From Poecilobothrus nobilitatus (Eukaryota; Arthropoda; Insecta; Diptera; Dolichopodidae): a stretch of DNA of 64,000 bases. The position numbers and the translations under genes were made by a program. Shown in pieces: positions 1-13,500 of the stretch (positions are counted from its first letter, which is position 1; each line of letters opens with the position of its first letter). The stretch spans positions 5,332,001 through 5,396,000 of the forward strand of contig OX352773.1 of NCBI GenBank assembly GCA_947095535.1, in the 5' to 3' direction. The notes beneath the pieces are model-generated. The model saw only the letters and a list, made by a program, of their open reading frames with translations. It ran no database searches and was not told the DNA's origin.

Positions 1-316
1 CAAAGAAAACAAAAATAAACAACAGCATCAAGAGAAATAAATTAAGAAAAATAAAAACACAGTAAATAAATATAACGGAAAACGGAAGAAACTAATCAAA
101 TTAATTGACTGTACTTCAATTTTTCTTAATAAAATTAGCATTATATTATATTATATACATAAATAATACATAACAGTATACATAAATAATATATAAAAAA
201 AAAAAAAAAACAAGAAAATTTATTTTTAGAAAATATATACATATAATATAATATATAATAAAAATAAAATTCAACAAAAGCAAATAAAATATAATATTTA
301 ATTAAAGTTAATAATA
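1..316. other. AT-rich upstream flank / 5' UTR of the Gln/His-rich gene
   Basis: Almost only A and T, with poly-A runs and no open frame of note. It probably holds 5' UTR of the gene starting at 317. No TATA/initiator pair could be singled out, because TATA-like strings occur everywhere here. Confidence 0.4.
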
Positions 317-1120
317 ATGCCTAGCAAAGAAATAATGCCACCATCAACAAGTCATCCAGATCATCATCATCATCCTCATTTAAATGCAATTCATCATAAT
401 CAACAGCAACAACAAATACATATTATACAACCAATACAACATCATCATCATTCTGATCAAATTCAAATTCATCCAACAAATCTTTTACAACAACAACAAC
501 AACAACAACCACAAAATCAACAACAGCAACAATTAATACAGAAAAAAAGTGATTTTGTATCTGTTGAAGAATTAGTACATGAAATAAAAGAAAATTTAAG
601 ATTAAAAGCAAGACCTCCATCACATCAATTAGGTGGACGTTCAAGACCATCACCATATCATATACCATGTAGATCATGGAATGATCAACAACAACAACCA
701 CAACAACTTCAACAACAACATCAACAACAACAGCAACAATCCTTTATTATAAATAATAGTAATAATAGTATATGTACAGAATGTAATAATTTAAGTAGTA
801 ATAATTTAAATAATATTATTAATAATAGTGAAAATAGTATAGAATGTCAAACATGTAAAATGAATAATATTACACAACAACAACAATATAATAATAATAA
901 TTTACATCATCGTTTTCATCATTTAAATCAAAAAAAAGATCAAGATATTGATGATCCATATGAATTATTACAAAAATTATTAAAAAGTAAAAATTTAGTT
1001 AAAGAAGCTGTTAGACGTTTACAATTAAATAATATATCACCAAAACAACGTTCATATTTTTATGAAAGTGATGAAGAATCACGTTCACCCATGTTTAGAG
1101 TATGTCAGCTTGAACTTTAA
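317..1120 (+). CDS. Gln/His/Asn-rich protein of unknown function with a CxxC pair
   Basis: A single-exon frame of 267 residues from the first ATG (TAATAATG context) to TAA. I do not recognise the family. The N-terminus (residues 1-75) is a mosaic of His and Gln runs coded by CAT and CAA repeats. A charged, probably helical and better-conserved-looking block follows at about 77-121 (SVEELVHEIKENLRLK, then a Pro/Arg/Ser stretch ending in CRSW). After more Gln and Asn runs come two CxxC pairs, C153/C156 and C177/C180, which could bind one zinc. The C-terminus (about 208-267) is again non-repetitive: an amphipathic helix rich in Leu/Lys, then FYESDEESRSP. Such composition suits an insect nuclear or cytoplasmic regulator, but that is inference. 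Upstream coding exons beyond the window cannot be excluded. Existence as a gene is well supported, because two non-repetitive blocks stay in frame. Confidence 0.75.
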   Translation: MPSKEIMPPSTSHPDHHHHPHLNAIHHNQQQQQIHIIQPIQHHHHSDQIQIHPTNLLQQQQQQQPQNQQQQQLIQKKSDFVSVEELVHEIKENLRLKARPPSHQLGGRSRPSPYHIPCRSWNDQQQQPQQLQQQHQQQQQQSFIINNSNNSICTECNNLSSNNLNNIINNSENSIECQTCKMNNITQQQQYNNNNLHHRFHHLNQKKDQDIDDPYELLQKLLKSKNLVKEAVRRLQLNNISPKQRSYFYESDEESRSPMFRVCQLEL

Positions 1121-4100
1121 ATTAAAAATTATATATAAATTGAATATACCTATATATATACATACATTAAAGTAGAATTCATTAAACCCAGTATATATTA
1201 TAAAATAATATTATGTATAATATTAATAGAAGAGTTTCAAAATAAAATTCAATTTTTAATTAAAAAAAAAAAAACACAAAAAAAATATTTTATTAAGTAT
1301 ATCAATAAATGTTTTATTCGAAGAAAAAAAAAGTTTTAAAAAACAAATAATACATACTTATAAACATTTATAAAATTACAATAAAAAAAAAAAAGAAAAT
1401 GTTTTTAAATAAAAACATAAAATATAAATAAAAAAAATATTACCTACATTTTTTTAACAGTTTCAATATTTAAGGAGAGAAGATTATTTAAATATGTACA
1501 TATATATATTTTTTGTATATATTTTGTTTTTTTTTGTAATTTTTTTTTTTATATAAATAATTGAAATTAAAGTTATAAAATAAAATAAAAAAAATGATGT
1601 ATGTATATTTAATACATATTGAGTAAAATATAAACAAATATAAGTAAATTAGATTTATAATCAAGTGAAATAATAAAAAAGGAAAATGAAATAATAATAA
1701 ATTATCAAAAAGATTTAAATATTTTAAATTACAAATAGATTTAAAATATTTAATTTTGTACTTATATTATTAATAATATATATGTAAATGTATGTATGCA
1801 TGTATATATGAACAACTATTTTATAAATATGAATCTTAAAAATTTATTATTATTTTTTTTTTTTTAGTTGAAATAACCAAAATGAATTCATTATTACTAA
1901 CCATTACAAACAATAAGCATAACAATATAAAAAATAATAAAATACATATAATGTTATATTATAATTAATCATAATAAATATTACCTACATTATTAATTAG
2001 TTGAAGTTACTTTACATGCATTTCAATATTTGAATTTAATTATATAATAATTTTTTTAAAAAATTTATTTATATACATACTATCATACTATAATTTTTAA
2101 TAATAATTACCATATATATAAAACAATATTCAAAAAAAAAACAAAATAAAGTATATAATAGTTGAAAGTAAGTTATAAAATTAAACAATAAAAAATTTTT
2201 TTTTTATCCTAAAACTATGCAACATCAATATCAAAAACAAAAAAAAATTAACATTTTATAATTTACTGAATATTTTATATATATATAAGTATGTACATTA
2301 CATATATACATAATTGATAATATTTTTATTATACATAATTAAATATTGAAAAAAAAAAAAATACAAAATATGTTATAAAAAATATAAAAACCGAAAAGAA
2401 GAATTTGACGAGATTTTAATTTTAAGTGACGCTTATTTTGTTTTCTTTTTAAGTTAATTTAAACTTAACTTCTACTACATCTTTTTTTTTTTTCTTTCAA
2501 TTAATTTTTATATTAGAAATATTTAATTAGAAAAATGAATGAAATCTGAAATATTCTTAACCATACAATAAAAAATATGATAAAATGGAATTTAGTTAAG
2601 TAATTAGAAGAAAAAAGTAAACAATAAACAAATAAAAAGCAAATAAAAGAATTAAAATGAATAGAATGAAGAAAAAATTATTATAGATGATAGATAAAAA
2701 TTTCATTCGAACTGTTAACATTAACATATTTTGTTTCAATTAATTTTTAATGGAAATTCTGATCATGTAATCGATGCCTATACATTTTTTTTTTTTAAAT
2801 TTTTTTTCTTCATTACTAGTAGAGGAGAAGTCGTTGAACCAATATTTTAAAATAACAATAAAAGATGTCTTTTAAAATTGTTTATCTCACAGTTTATATA
2901 AATTGTATAACTTTCATAATAAATAATTAGCGAAAACCTTAATAAATAAAAGAAATAAGCAAAAAAAAAATCATTTTGTGACGTTTTAAATAAAATACAA
3001 TTTAAAAAATTTTTTATTTGCCTAAAAATTTTAGTTTTTCGCGGTAAAAAATTGAAGAAATTATATGTTTGTTTGCTTTTTTTTTCTTTTTTTAAGTTTA
3101 TACAAAATAAATTTAATAAAAATTACTGGAATTAAAGTTTTCAAAATTAAATTTTATTTTTAATTTTGATTGTAATAATGTAATTTTAGTTTTCTACACT
3201 AAAATACTTCGATTCAAAAATAAAAAAAAAAAAAAAGTAAATTATAAATATTATGCCTCGCCATGCATGCTTTTAAACAAAAAAAAAAAAACATTAAAAA
3301 TAGTCAATCATTTTATAGAAATTGTAGTTAATTTGATTTATACAGTACTATAAAATAGTATTGTCAGGAAAACTGGGCCCTGTCATCATTGTTTTTATCA
3401 TTCACATTTTTATGAATTTGGTGTCATCAATCAAAAAAAATTAATAATACATCTGCTTATCATTAACTTACTTTTTATTTGGTGAAAGGTATACTTATGT
3501 TTCAGTTGGTTTCAAAAAAAAATAAAAGAATTTTTAATTATTTTAAATAAAAGTGATAAAAATAAGTTTAAATATAAAAATTCTAAAAATAGAATTCCTG
3601 AAAATAATAGTTTTTGTAAAATTTTTTTTTGTCTTAATCACATTAATTAATTAATTAATTTTAAAACTTACATTTAAAAAAAAACAAACTTAAAAACAAA
3701 AACATTTCTCAACAGTTACTTGACAACTAAAATGACAGTTCATTCATTCACTTTTTTAAAAAATGATAGGTCCGTTAATTTAATGATATTCATGACACCG
3801 ATATTTGCTTTCATTCGCATTTTAGTAATAATGGTGACAGAGAGTTATTTACTAAAAATTATTTAAAATAAAAACCAATATCGAAATTTTATGTAAAAAA
3901 CAAATATAATAATATTAACATTATTACTGTATACGATTATAAAATATTGTGTACAATATTATAAAAAAAAAAAAAAAACAATAATAATAATAATAAATAT
4001 AATATGTAGTAATTAATAAGTATAAAATAATGACAGTCCGTTGCGTTGATTGAGAATTATAAATACCATATAAATACATAACATAGCTTCACAATAAATA

Positions 4101-5171
4101 AATAAATTCTTTTTTTTTTTTATTACATTGTAATTTCTGTATGTCTATTCCATGCATTTAAAATGTTACATGTTTCTATATATAGAGAAAAAAAAAAAAT
4201 AAATAAATAAAAATCATATAAAACACTGTATAAATATTAATTTGGTGGTAACCAAAGATGAGAGAACCGACCATTTTTTATAAATCTGCCATAAATTTGT
4301 CCATTTTTTAAAATAAATAATAAAACACACCATAAAAATATTTAGCTATTAAGTTTATTACTGGTTAATTCTCAAAAACAAACAAAAAAAAAAATATTAT
4401 AATTTATTAGAAATTTTGAAACCACCTAAAATTTGCAGTGTCAACAGTTAACGATATTAAAAACTGTTTTAAATGAAATTTTATTCTTGATGTCTTAATA
4501 TTCTAAAAAAAAAAAAAAAATTTCAATTATATACTATATAATATATACAGTGAGTAATATATTGGTTATAATGAAATGTAATTGTGTTGTTAAAAAATCA
4601 ATCAAAATATTTTTTATAAATCTTTATAAATAATTTACATATATTATGTATAAAATTTTTCAAATATAATATACATTTTATTTTTAATGGTTTCTTTTTC
4701 TCTAAATTTACTTTATTTTAAAAATGAATTATGTAGAAATATTAAAAAAAAAAATTTTAATATAAAATATGTAAATAATATATATATAAAAAAAAAAAAA
4801 AAGAAGAATTTAATTGAAATTATAATTTAATAATCCTTTTTTTTTAAATTAATAAACGTTTAATTAAATTAATAAACATGAGTTATATTAAAATTGAAAG
4901 CTAATAAAAAATAAACATATTTTTTTTCTTAAATCTTAGGAATTTAAGAATTGTATATAATGATCTCAGTATTGTTAAATAAATTGTAAATATATTCATT
5001 AAAATGAACTAACAATAACATTTAGACATAATATCTATTTAAAATTTTAATTATTAAAATAAAAAATGTTTAATAAATAAAAACTATATATGATTAAACA
5101 TCAATATATGTATATTATTATTTTTTTTTATATAAATAATTGAATTTCATTCTAAATAATTATTAATTATA

Positions 5172-5242
5172 TACAGGTAAATTGTTCTATAACACAATAA
5201 ATATTAAAAGAGGAAATATTATTATTGAAGTCTTAACCTGTA
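5172..5242. repeat. Short TA-flanked foldback (67 bp)
   Basis: CAGGTAA at 5174-5180 is mirrored by TTAACCTG ending at 5240, and both ends are flanked by TATA (5' TATATA, 3' TATATA). The arrangement, CAGG termini next to a TA dinucleotide, resembles a tiny Tc1/mariner-type MITE remnant. A chance foldback in AT-rich DNA is possible. Confidence 0.35.
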
Positions 5243-6332
5243 TATACATTAATATTCATATAAACAAAACAAATATAAAAATATATAAAATATTACATAC
5301 TATAATAAGAATATTTATTTAAATATTAATTAAATGTAAAAACAAACATAATAATATACAAAATTATATTAATAACAATATATATTAATATACCTGTCAT
5401 TATTTATATCTTCTCTCCTTAAAAACAATATAAAAAATATAAATATAAATAATATTTAATGAAATTGAATTAATAAATTGTTGTCCATTTTAATAACAGA
5501 AGCATTTGCCGAATAGATTTCTTATTATTAAACAATTTAAAAACTTACAAAAAAAAAAAAACAAAAGAAAATATATATAAAATTAAACTTATAAAATTCT
5601 AAATAAATAAATAAAATAATATCTTAAACAAAAAAAAAAAAATTAATTTTTTAAATTTTCAGTTAATATAAAAAAAAATTGGATTGAATTTTAAATTTTG
5701 TATTTTGTGTGTGAAACGTATAAATACTACTTTTATATTATATTAATGTTATTTTGTTTTGCTTTTTATTCCTGATTGATGAAAACTTTGATGATTGATT
5801 GAATAATGTTTTGAATTTCCAAAATTAAAAAAAAATTAATATTATTATGAATTTATACTATTATAGTTATAACAAACACTATAATTAATATTATTATTTC
5901 CTATTATATTTGTTAAAAAAAATTAAAAAAATAAGTTTAAGAAAAAAAAATCATATAAATAAATCATATTAAAATATATAACAACCACTCAGTACCTAAG
6001 GCTGGGATATTTATACCCATATAAATTAAAAAAAAAAATAAAAATATAAAATTAAATTAATTTAATAGAAAATACAAAGGTAAAAAACTAAATAAAATAA
6101 AAAAAAAAAAAAAAAAACAGAAAAGAAAACAAACAATTATTAATATTTAATAAATTAAATAAGTATTCTAAATAATTTTTTTCATTTATTTTTATTATTT
6201 TTATTTTTTTATTTTTTTTTGTTTTTTTTTTTTCTTTTTAAATCAAAACAATATTTTGAGAGCTGTGAAATTAATTTCTTAAAATAAAATAAAAAAAAAA
6301 AAATTTAAATTTAAAAAAACACTAGGAAAAAA

Positions 6333-6336
<4 letters not shown>

Positions 6337-6365
<29 letters not shown>
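6337..6365. repeat. (AT)n microsatellite
   Basis: Uninterrupted AT dinucleotide repeat of about 29 bp in the A-rich intergenic region. Confidence 0.9.
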
Positions 6366-6368
<3 letters not shown>

Positions 6369-7506
6369 ACAATTTTACTTATATAGAAATTTAAAATAAA
6401 TAAATTTAAATAAAAAACAAAAGAATTATATCAAAAAAGAAAAATAATTTAACAATAATAATATTATTAATTAATATATAAATAATTGTAATATGAACGA
6501 AAATTATAAAAAAAAAAAAAAAATGTAAAATAAAAATTATTAAATAATAAATTATAAAATTTTTTTAGTTATAATTAAATTTATATATATTTAAAAAAAA
6601 AAAAAACAAAATAAAATCATATTTTTAAATGATTCGGTTGTAAATGTTGTAATAACAATTTTAAAATAAACATTAAAAAAAAAAAAACATTCTTAATACA
6701 AATTAAAAAAAAAAAAAAATAATTCTCTATAAATTGTGTAAACATTTTGATTATATAAAAAACAATTTTCATAGTTCAAATTTTTTTAAAAACATAAATT
6801 CAACGTAAAACAAAAACAAAAAAAAAAAACTTAACTTATGTTACAAATTTTAATGTAAAAAAAAAAATCTTAAAAAAAAAAAAAAAACTTTTTTAATTAA
6901 AAATGTTTAAATGTCTAATTATGTAAAATTGTTTACTTTTCGATGTTACAAAAAAATCAAAAAAAAAAAAAAAAAACAAAAAATAAACTATGAAAATTGA
7001 AGTTTAAACAAAATAAAATAAAAACAAGGGAAATACAATCGAAAAAAATTTTTCAATTTAATTTTTATTATTTTTTTTTTTTTTTGTTTTTAAAAATTAT
7101 GGTTATTATATTATGGGTGGCTGCATTTATATTTCAGTCACAATAAATGTATTAAGATTTGTTTAGACAATATTAATATTGTTTATACTTTAAATTTAAA
7201 CATTCTTTCTATGTATAATAACCATAATAATTAATAACAAATAAAATTTAATTTAATTTTTTTTCTTTTCATTCTTAACTTTTCATATTTAATTTTCAAA
7301 ATATTTTTAATCTATATATATATATATATATATATGTATAAATTGAATACAATGCAGTACACAGTGAATACAAAAATATACATATATTAATAAGTATATA
7401 ATTATTTATTTAATAATTTATTTAACATTTATACATATAAAACAAATAGTATATAACAATATATAAAAATACCTTTTAAAATTAAAACAAAATAAACCGA
7501 TAATTA

Positions 7507-7537
<31 letters not shown>

Positions 7538-8811
7538 TTGAAAAAACAAAACAAAACAATTATATAATTTAAATAAAATAACTATATAAGAAATTATAAA
7601 AAAAAAAAACAAAAAAATAAAACAAAAAAAGAAAAAAAAAAACATGTTATGATAATATTTCATAATGATTTAATAATGAATTTTGTAAATTCATCTTTAT
7701 TTTAAACTTAAGAAAATACAAAAAAAAAAAAAGAAAAACAAAAAAAAATTAAACTATATAATTATATATTATTATTATAATAAATAATTTAATTTTTAAG
7801 ATATTTGCTTAGTTTTTAAATGAATTTCAATAAAAAAAAAAATGAAGAAAAAATATAATTTAAAATATTTTAGTTTTTTTTTTTTTTAATTATAATTATT
7901 ATTTTTTTTTTTTTTTTTTTTTTTTAGTTAACTATAAATTAATTAATGCATTAAATACCATTATTTCAAAGAAAAACATTTACTAATCCAAAAGTAAACA
8001 AAAAAAGAAAAAAAAAAAAAAAATCAAAAAAAAAAAAAAAATAAAAAAAAAAAAAAAACAAATATACAAAAACTGAATAAATAAAAAATTTGTATAATAT
8101 TGTAAAACTGTTTGTTTTTATATTTCAAATTTTTCATTTTTTAAAAATATTTTATTTTCTGTCCAAATTCTGAATGCATTATTTATTAAGTAGTAACTTT
8201 AAATCTGGGAAACTGTTTCAAAATCCAATGGAATTTTATTTTAAAAAAATATCCTAAAAATTATTTTTATAAAATTACCTTGAATCTGAATTGAATGCAT
8301 CTTCACTTCTAATAGACTTTTATATAGATTAGACTTTTCTATATACTGTGTAAAACTGGGGTTTCAAAGTTTTATGAAATATATGGCAAATATGTACATA
8401 TATATAAGAATTTCTTGTACAAATTTCTATGACTTATTGTATGTATTGTATTTATTATTATGGATCAGGACTGAATAAATTATCGAATATAAATTGAAGA
8501 AATCACTATAAAAAAAATGTGTTAAAATGCTTTGGATTAAACCTGAATGTTGTCGATAAATAAAATCCGATTTATACCCATATTATGAGACTTGTGATAT
8601 GTAGAATCAAATTAAAATTTAAATTACAGAACTCTTAATCCTATTTTGTCACAGTATCTAGACTGATTATTTAGCTGTTTTGTTTTCAAACAAAACTAAA
8701 ATGTTTATATATGGTTCGAATCACATATCAACAAATTTTGGTGATACGTATCGCAAGTCAAGCTCAAACATCATATGAGTGTGAAGCTGCTAAATCGAAT
8801 AAATATTATAG

Positions 8812-8834
8812 AAGGGTTGTTATTTACAACCCTT
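8812..8834. repeat. Perfect 9-bp hairpin upstream of the prolidase gene
   Basis: AAGGGTTGT, loop TATTT, then ACAACCCTT. It lies about 330 bp before the prolidase start codon. The GC content of the stem is high for this window. It could be a factor site or a transposon footprint; no function can be assigned. Confidence 0.5.
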
Positions 8835-9166
8835 GTTCTTTTTAAGAAAATATGGTAAACTTAAATGTTTCGAACTTGATTTCGTAGTACTTTTAAATTA
8901 TTATTTTTAAATAATTTCATCCTAAATTTAAATAAAAAGTAACACTTAATTGTATACAGGGTAATAAATAATGGTTAAATAACATATATATACAATATAT
9001 TCGTCAATGCCAAGTTTTAAGTCTTGTATAACCCAAACAAATTAAGGTTTACATAATATTTTAAATCTTTTATAAGAAATAATTTTATTATTATAATTAG
9101 ATATAATAATAATAAAAAAAAAAAATCTTATATTATTTTTTAGGATTAACTACTCAAAATTATAGG

Positions 9167-10583
9167 ATGTCAGTTTTCAGAATGGGTCCAGGAACATTAA
9201 ATGTTCCAATGTCATTATTCAAGTAAGAAATGATTTATTTTTTTTTAAATAAAATTTCAAAATTAAATAAATATATACATATATTTTTTATTTTTAGAAA
9301 TAATCGCATTAAAGTTGCCACGGAAATGAGAAAAAATAAATTAGTTGATTGTAAATCTTATATTTTATTACAAGGTGGAAAAGATATTAGTTTTAATGAT
9401 ACTGATACTAGTTATTTATTTCGACAAGTATAAATTTAATTTTAAACATTTTGTTATTATTTTTTTATAAATAAATTTTAGGAATCATATTTCCAATATT
9501 TATTTGGTGTTAAAGAATCTGATTGTTATGGTGCCGTTCATATAGATACTGGTAAATCAGTTCTATTTGTACCAAAATTACCAGATGAATATGGAATTTG
9601 GATGGGACATATAAATACTTTAGATGAATTTAAAAAAATGTATGGTGTTGATGAAGTTCGTTATTGTGATGAAGTAATTTTATAATATTTTAATTATTTT
9701 TATTTAGGACTTTTTAGTTTTTTGTTTTTATTATATTTAAATCGAACATAAAGTTTAGGAATAGGTATGAAGGAATATAATAAGTAGGTAAAGTAAACAA
9801 ATAACAAATAAAGCTTCTCAAATTTTTTTTTTTTTTTGACGATAAATTGTGTTAATTTATCTTTAAACCTATTGAACAGTGCAAAAAAGGTTAAATTAAA
9901 ACAGATTAAGAGTCGGAGAAATGAATTTCTAAGTTGAAAAGTTTCAAAATTCAATATAAGATATATTCCGAAAAATCGTTTCGATTTAATTTAACAATTA
10001 TTTTTCGAAACTGCTTTGCTCTGTTATATTCATTGTTTTTTTTTTAGAAAATACATATGCATGTACAGAAAAAATATTTTGTTTCGTTTTTAAATTTCAA
10101 AAATCCATAAAGACCTAAACACCATATTAATTAATTAATTAATTTTTTTTAATTAAATATTTTAACAAAAAAAAGCTTTTGACTTATTATAATATTAATA
10201 TCTTTTAAATAAATAGGTAAATAGGTTTTGTTAGTTAATTAACTAAAATATTTATTATATCTTGTATTTCAGCTGTCCAAATATTTCGATGAAGTTCAAG
10301 TATCCGTAATTTTTACCTTGGTAATTTTTTTTATTTATGGATTTTTTTTTTATTTTTTTAATTTTGTTTATTTTCCAATAAATTTTATTTCCATATTTAT
10401 TTTAGAGTGGAATCAATACTGATTCAGGTCTTCAAGCACAACCTGCTGTTTTCCCTGACATTGAAAAGTAAATTTAATCTACAATATTATTTTGTTATTG
10501 TAGTTTTTCATTATTGTTTTTTTATATTTTATTTTAAGATTCGTTTGTAATTGTGATATTCTTCATCCAATTATAGCAGAATG
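9167..10583 (+). CDS. Dip-C: Prolidase coding exons 1-6 (N-terminal domain)
   Basis: These six exons (56, 130, 192, 48, 62 and 45 bp) encode the substrate-binding N-terminal domain, up to DILHPIIAE and the first two bases of a Cys codon. Introns are 54-85 bp except the 599-bp third intron. The 48-bp exon at 10273-10320 ([15 protein letters not shown]) is short, but its flanking sites and phase are clean. Confidence 0.88.
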
Positions 10584-13500
10584 GTAAGTGATTCATATCA
10601 TACTGATATAAGATCTCATGTATACATAAGTTTTAAAAAAAGTATCTTATTTTTACGGTTTGACAACTTCGAAAGATTCCTAAACTTCTTTAGTTGTGAG
10701 TGGTGTGTGACTCTTATATTTGAGTTTGTTGACTGTAGGTTTTCAAGAAATTTATACTATTTTATTGTTTTGTGTATATCAATTTGTTGCCCTCTATATT
10801 ACAGCTCTTGGGTTTCACCTGGTTTCAATAAAATAAAAATATTTTTTAAAATTTTAAGAAAAACGATTTTTTATATTTTTTAGAATTCAATTCGTTATTC
10901 ACCACTAGTTTTTTTTTTATTGGTTGTTGTATTTGCTAAATATATAAAACAATTGACTTATTATAAAATTTAATGTTTTTAATAAATATTTAATATGTTT
11001 ATACAACTATTTTTGAATATTCGTGATCGAGATTAGAGCAAGTAGAATAAATAATTTTTGTAAAGCTGCATGGTAGGATAATTTAGTTATTAAGAGAAAA
11101 TATTTAAGGTACTTAAAAATTTTTTTTTATCTTTCATTCTTTCATATAGAAAACAAGTCTTGCCGTTTGAATTTTTTAAATTGTTATACTATCAAACAGA
11201 TGATAGTATAACAGTAAAATTAATTACATATGATTTTTGTTTTTGTTTTCAATTGCAAATTAGTAATTCTTAAAAATAAAAATAATTTGTTATTTGTTGA
11301 ACTCGAGCGCAATGTCTTTAAGAACGGTTTACAAATTACGAAGAAATCATTTAATTAAAAAATACAATGATTTAGGTATAATACGTTTATTTGGCGATGC
11401 ATCGTCAAACGATTCTACAAATAATAAAAATAAAAAATTAAGTCGGAATATTGGACAAACATCAATTATGGTTCAACAAGGATCTGATATACAAGAGCTT
11501 CCAGTTATTTTACGTAAAATAAAAAGTGATGAATTTGTAACAATTTGGTCAGAGAAAAATTCAAATAAAGCAAATTTAAATGAGAATTCTGCGAATTGCG
11601 TAAATCAAATTGAAGTTAAACGTGATGAGGTTATAGAACTTTTAGATAACTGTGTAACATCAACTGGAATATTAAGTATTATTCATGAAATACCAGATAA
11701 TGTATTAACAGCAGAAATAGCTTTACATGCTTTCGATAGAATAATTAAAAATGATACAGTAATTGGTTTGAGAAATTTGGAAGAAAGTAGTCCAGTATTT
11801 GAGAGATTGCTTAAATGTATTTTAAAAAGTGGAGATCAAAAAATGCTTTTAGATATAATGGAAGTTTTAAAAACATTTCTTGATTTACAAAAAACTGTAC
11901 AACGTTTTTGTGATGAATTACTTTTAAGAAATTCTGATGGCGCTTTAACAATAATTGAAATTTGTGAATGTATTGATAGATTTATAGACTGTAAACAACA
12001 ATTTGCAGCTGAAAAATTTTGGACAGGCATTGCAGATTCTGATAAACAAATAGATGATAAAAATGTTAAATTTATTTATAAAGTTTTGCCAAAATTAAAA
12101 ATCAGTAGAAGATTATTGCTTGGAATATTAGAACGTCGTATTGGAAATTTTTGGTATCTTATGTCACCGGATGCTGTTTCTGAAAGTATTCAATCTTTAG
12201 CTAAAATGAATTCATCATGCACTGCAATGAGAACTATGCAATTTTTTGGTAGATGGTTGAATACTAATATACATGCAGTTAGTGGAAAACATTTAGAAGT
12301 TATTGTTAAATCTTTTACTAAATTAGATTTCTCAAATCCAGAAATTGAAAAGGTAAAAAAAGATTTTGCAAATACAAATTGCTTAACAATATGTTTTTAT
12401 ATTTTAGGCGATCAGTAGATATGTTAAAGCAAAGGGAATTAAAATAACTTCGGAATCTTTAACCATTGCCATTTTAGAACATTGTTTACATTTTAGATTA
12501 CAAAATCATTCTATTTTAAATGGTTGCAGTGAAATTTTTATTTGTAATACTAATCGTTTTTCTCCGATTGCTGTTAAGACAATAATACAAACTTTTGGTT
12601 GGTTACATTTTCAACCATTAAATGGAAGTAAATTTTGGGAAACAGTAGAAAGTTATTTAAAAAATAATTTTCAGAAATTTAATCCCATCGACTTAATAGA
12701 AGTATTTTTAAATTGTTGTTATTTAGAAATGTATCCGTTAAATTATGTAGATTCAGTTTTTAATCCATATTTTCTTGATTTGCTTCATTCAACAATTGAA
12801 CCAGGAAAATTACCGAAACTTCGTAGCGATTTGAAACTGTTAGACACAGCATTGTCAATAGAAGTTGAAACATATTCTGGACCATTTTTACCAAAAGATC
12901 ATTCAGCAAAAGCAATTTGGCAGGATGGAAGAATAAAACGTATTGTAAATTCAATAACAGATCATTTTGAAAAATTAGTTGGTGGAGTTGATAATATGAC
13001 CAAGAGTGTGATAATAGGGAGAATGCCAGTAAATTCTCTTTATCTTGTTGATGTCCTTGTTCATCCTCCGGGATATAAAAGTTTTTCTTTTAATTTAAAA
13101 GATGATTATGATGTATTAGTTGCGATATTAGTATTAATACCAGAATATTATGATTCAAAAGGTGAATTTTTAATTGGTCCGCAACAAATGAGAATAAGAC
13201 ATTTACGAAAAATGGGACTTAAAATTGTTACTTTAAATTATGATCGATTAGCAAAGCTTAAAGTGCATCCGGTTCAATTAAATAAATATTTGGTTGAAAG
13301 GATGAAAGATTGTTATTCAGCTTTACCTCTAAGGGAATCCTAAAGGCATCTCTTCTTTTTATAGTCAAAATGTAGTAAAATGGAACAATTCTATGAAAAT
13401 TAATAAAATAATAGTTCTTAGAAATGTGTGAGATGTTTTAAAAAATAAAGTACAATTTTTAATACAAAGCTGTTATAATTTTAAAGTTTATAGAACATAT

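Larger units (their letters stand above)
1121..9143. other. A/T-run intergenic region, possibly including a long 3' UTR
   Basis: About 8 kb with no supportable gene. Up to about 8100 it is dominated by A-runs on the + strand, the sense strand of the gene ending at 1120, with many AATAAA strings, so part may be a long 3' UTR. Frames predicted here consist of homopolymers only. From about 8140 composition becomes more mixed, approaching the prolidase gene. The acceptor-like TTTTTTAG at 9136-9143 suggests the prolidase has a non-coding first exon upstream, which I could not locate. Confidence 0.4.

Noticed and set aside
423..701. Minus-strand frame opposite the Gln/His-rich gene
   Set aside because: It is the complement of the CAA/CAT repeats (Val/Leu/Asp runs) and has no independent signal.
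1514..1521. Pumilio-like TGTATATA sites downstream of the first gene
   Set aside because: Such strings occur throughout the window and are expected by chance at this AT content.
6003..6017. GGGATATTTATACCC, a G-flanked TATA-like palindrome
   Set aside because: No initiator at the right spacing on either strand and no gene downstream.
8713..8722. GGTTCGAATC, a tRNA B-box-like string
   Set aside because: No 5-bp T-stem with a 7-base loop, no A box and no acceptor stem around it.
10581..10883. 100-codon frame with an ATG in the prolidase region
   Set aside because: Begins on the exon 6 donor (ATGGTAAGT) and runs through intron; composition is intronic.
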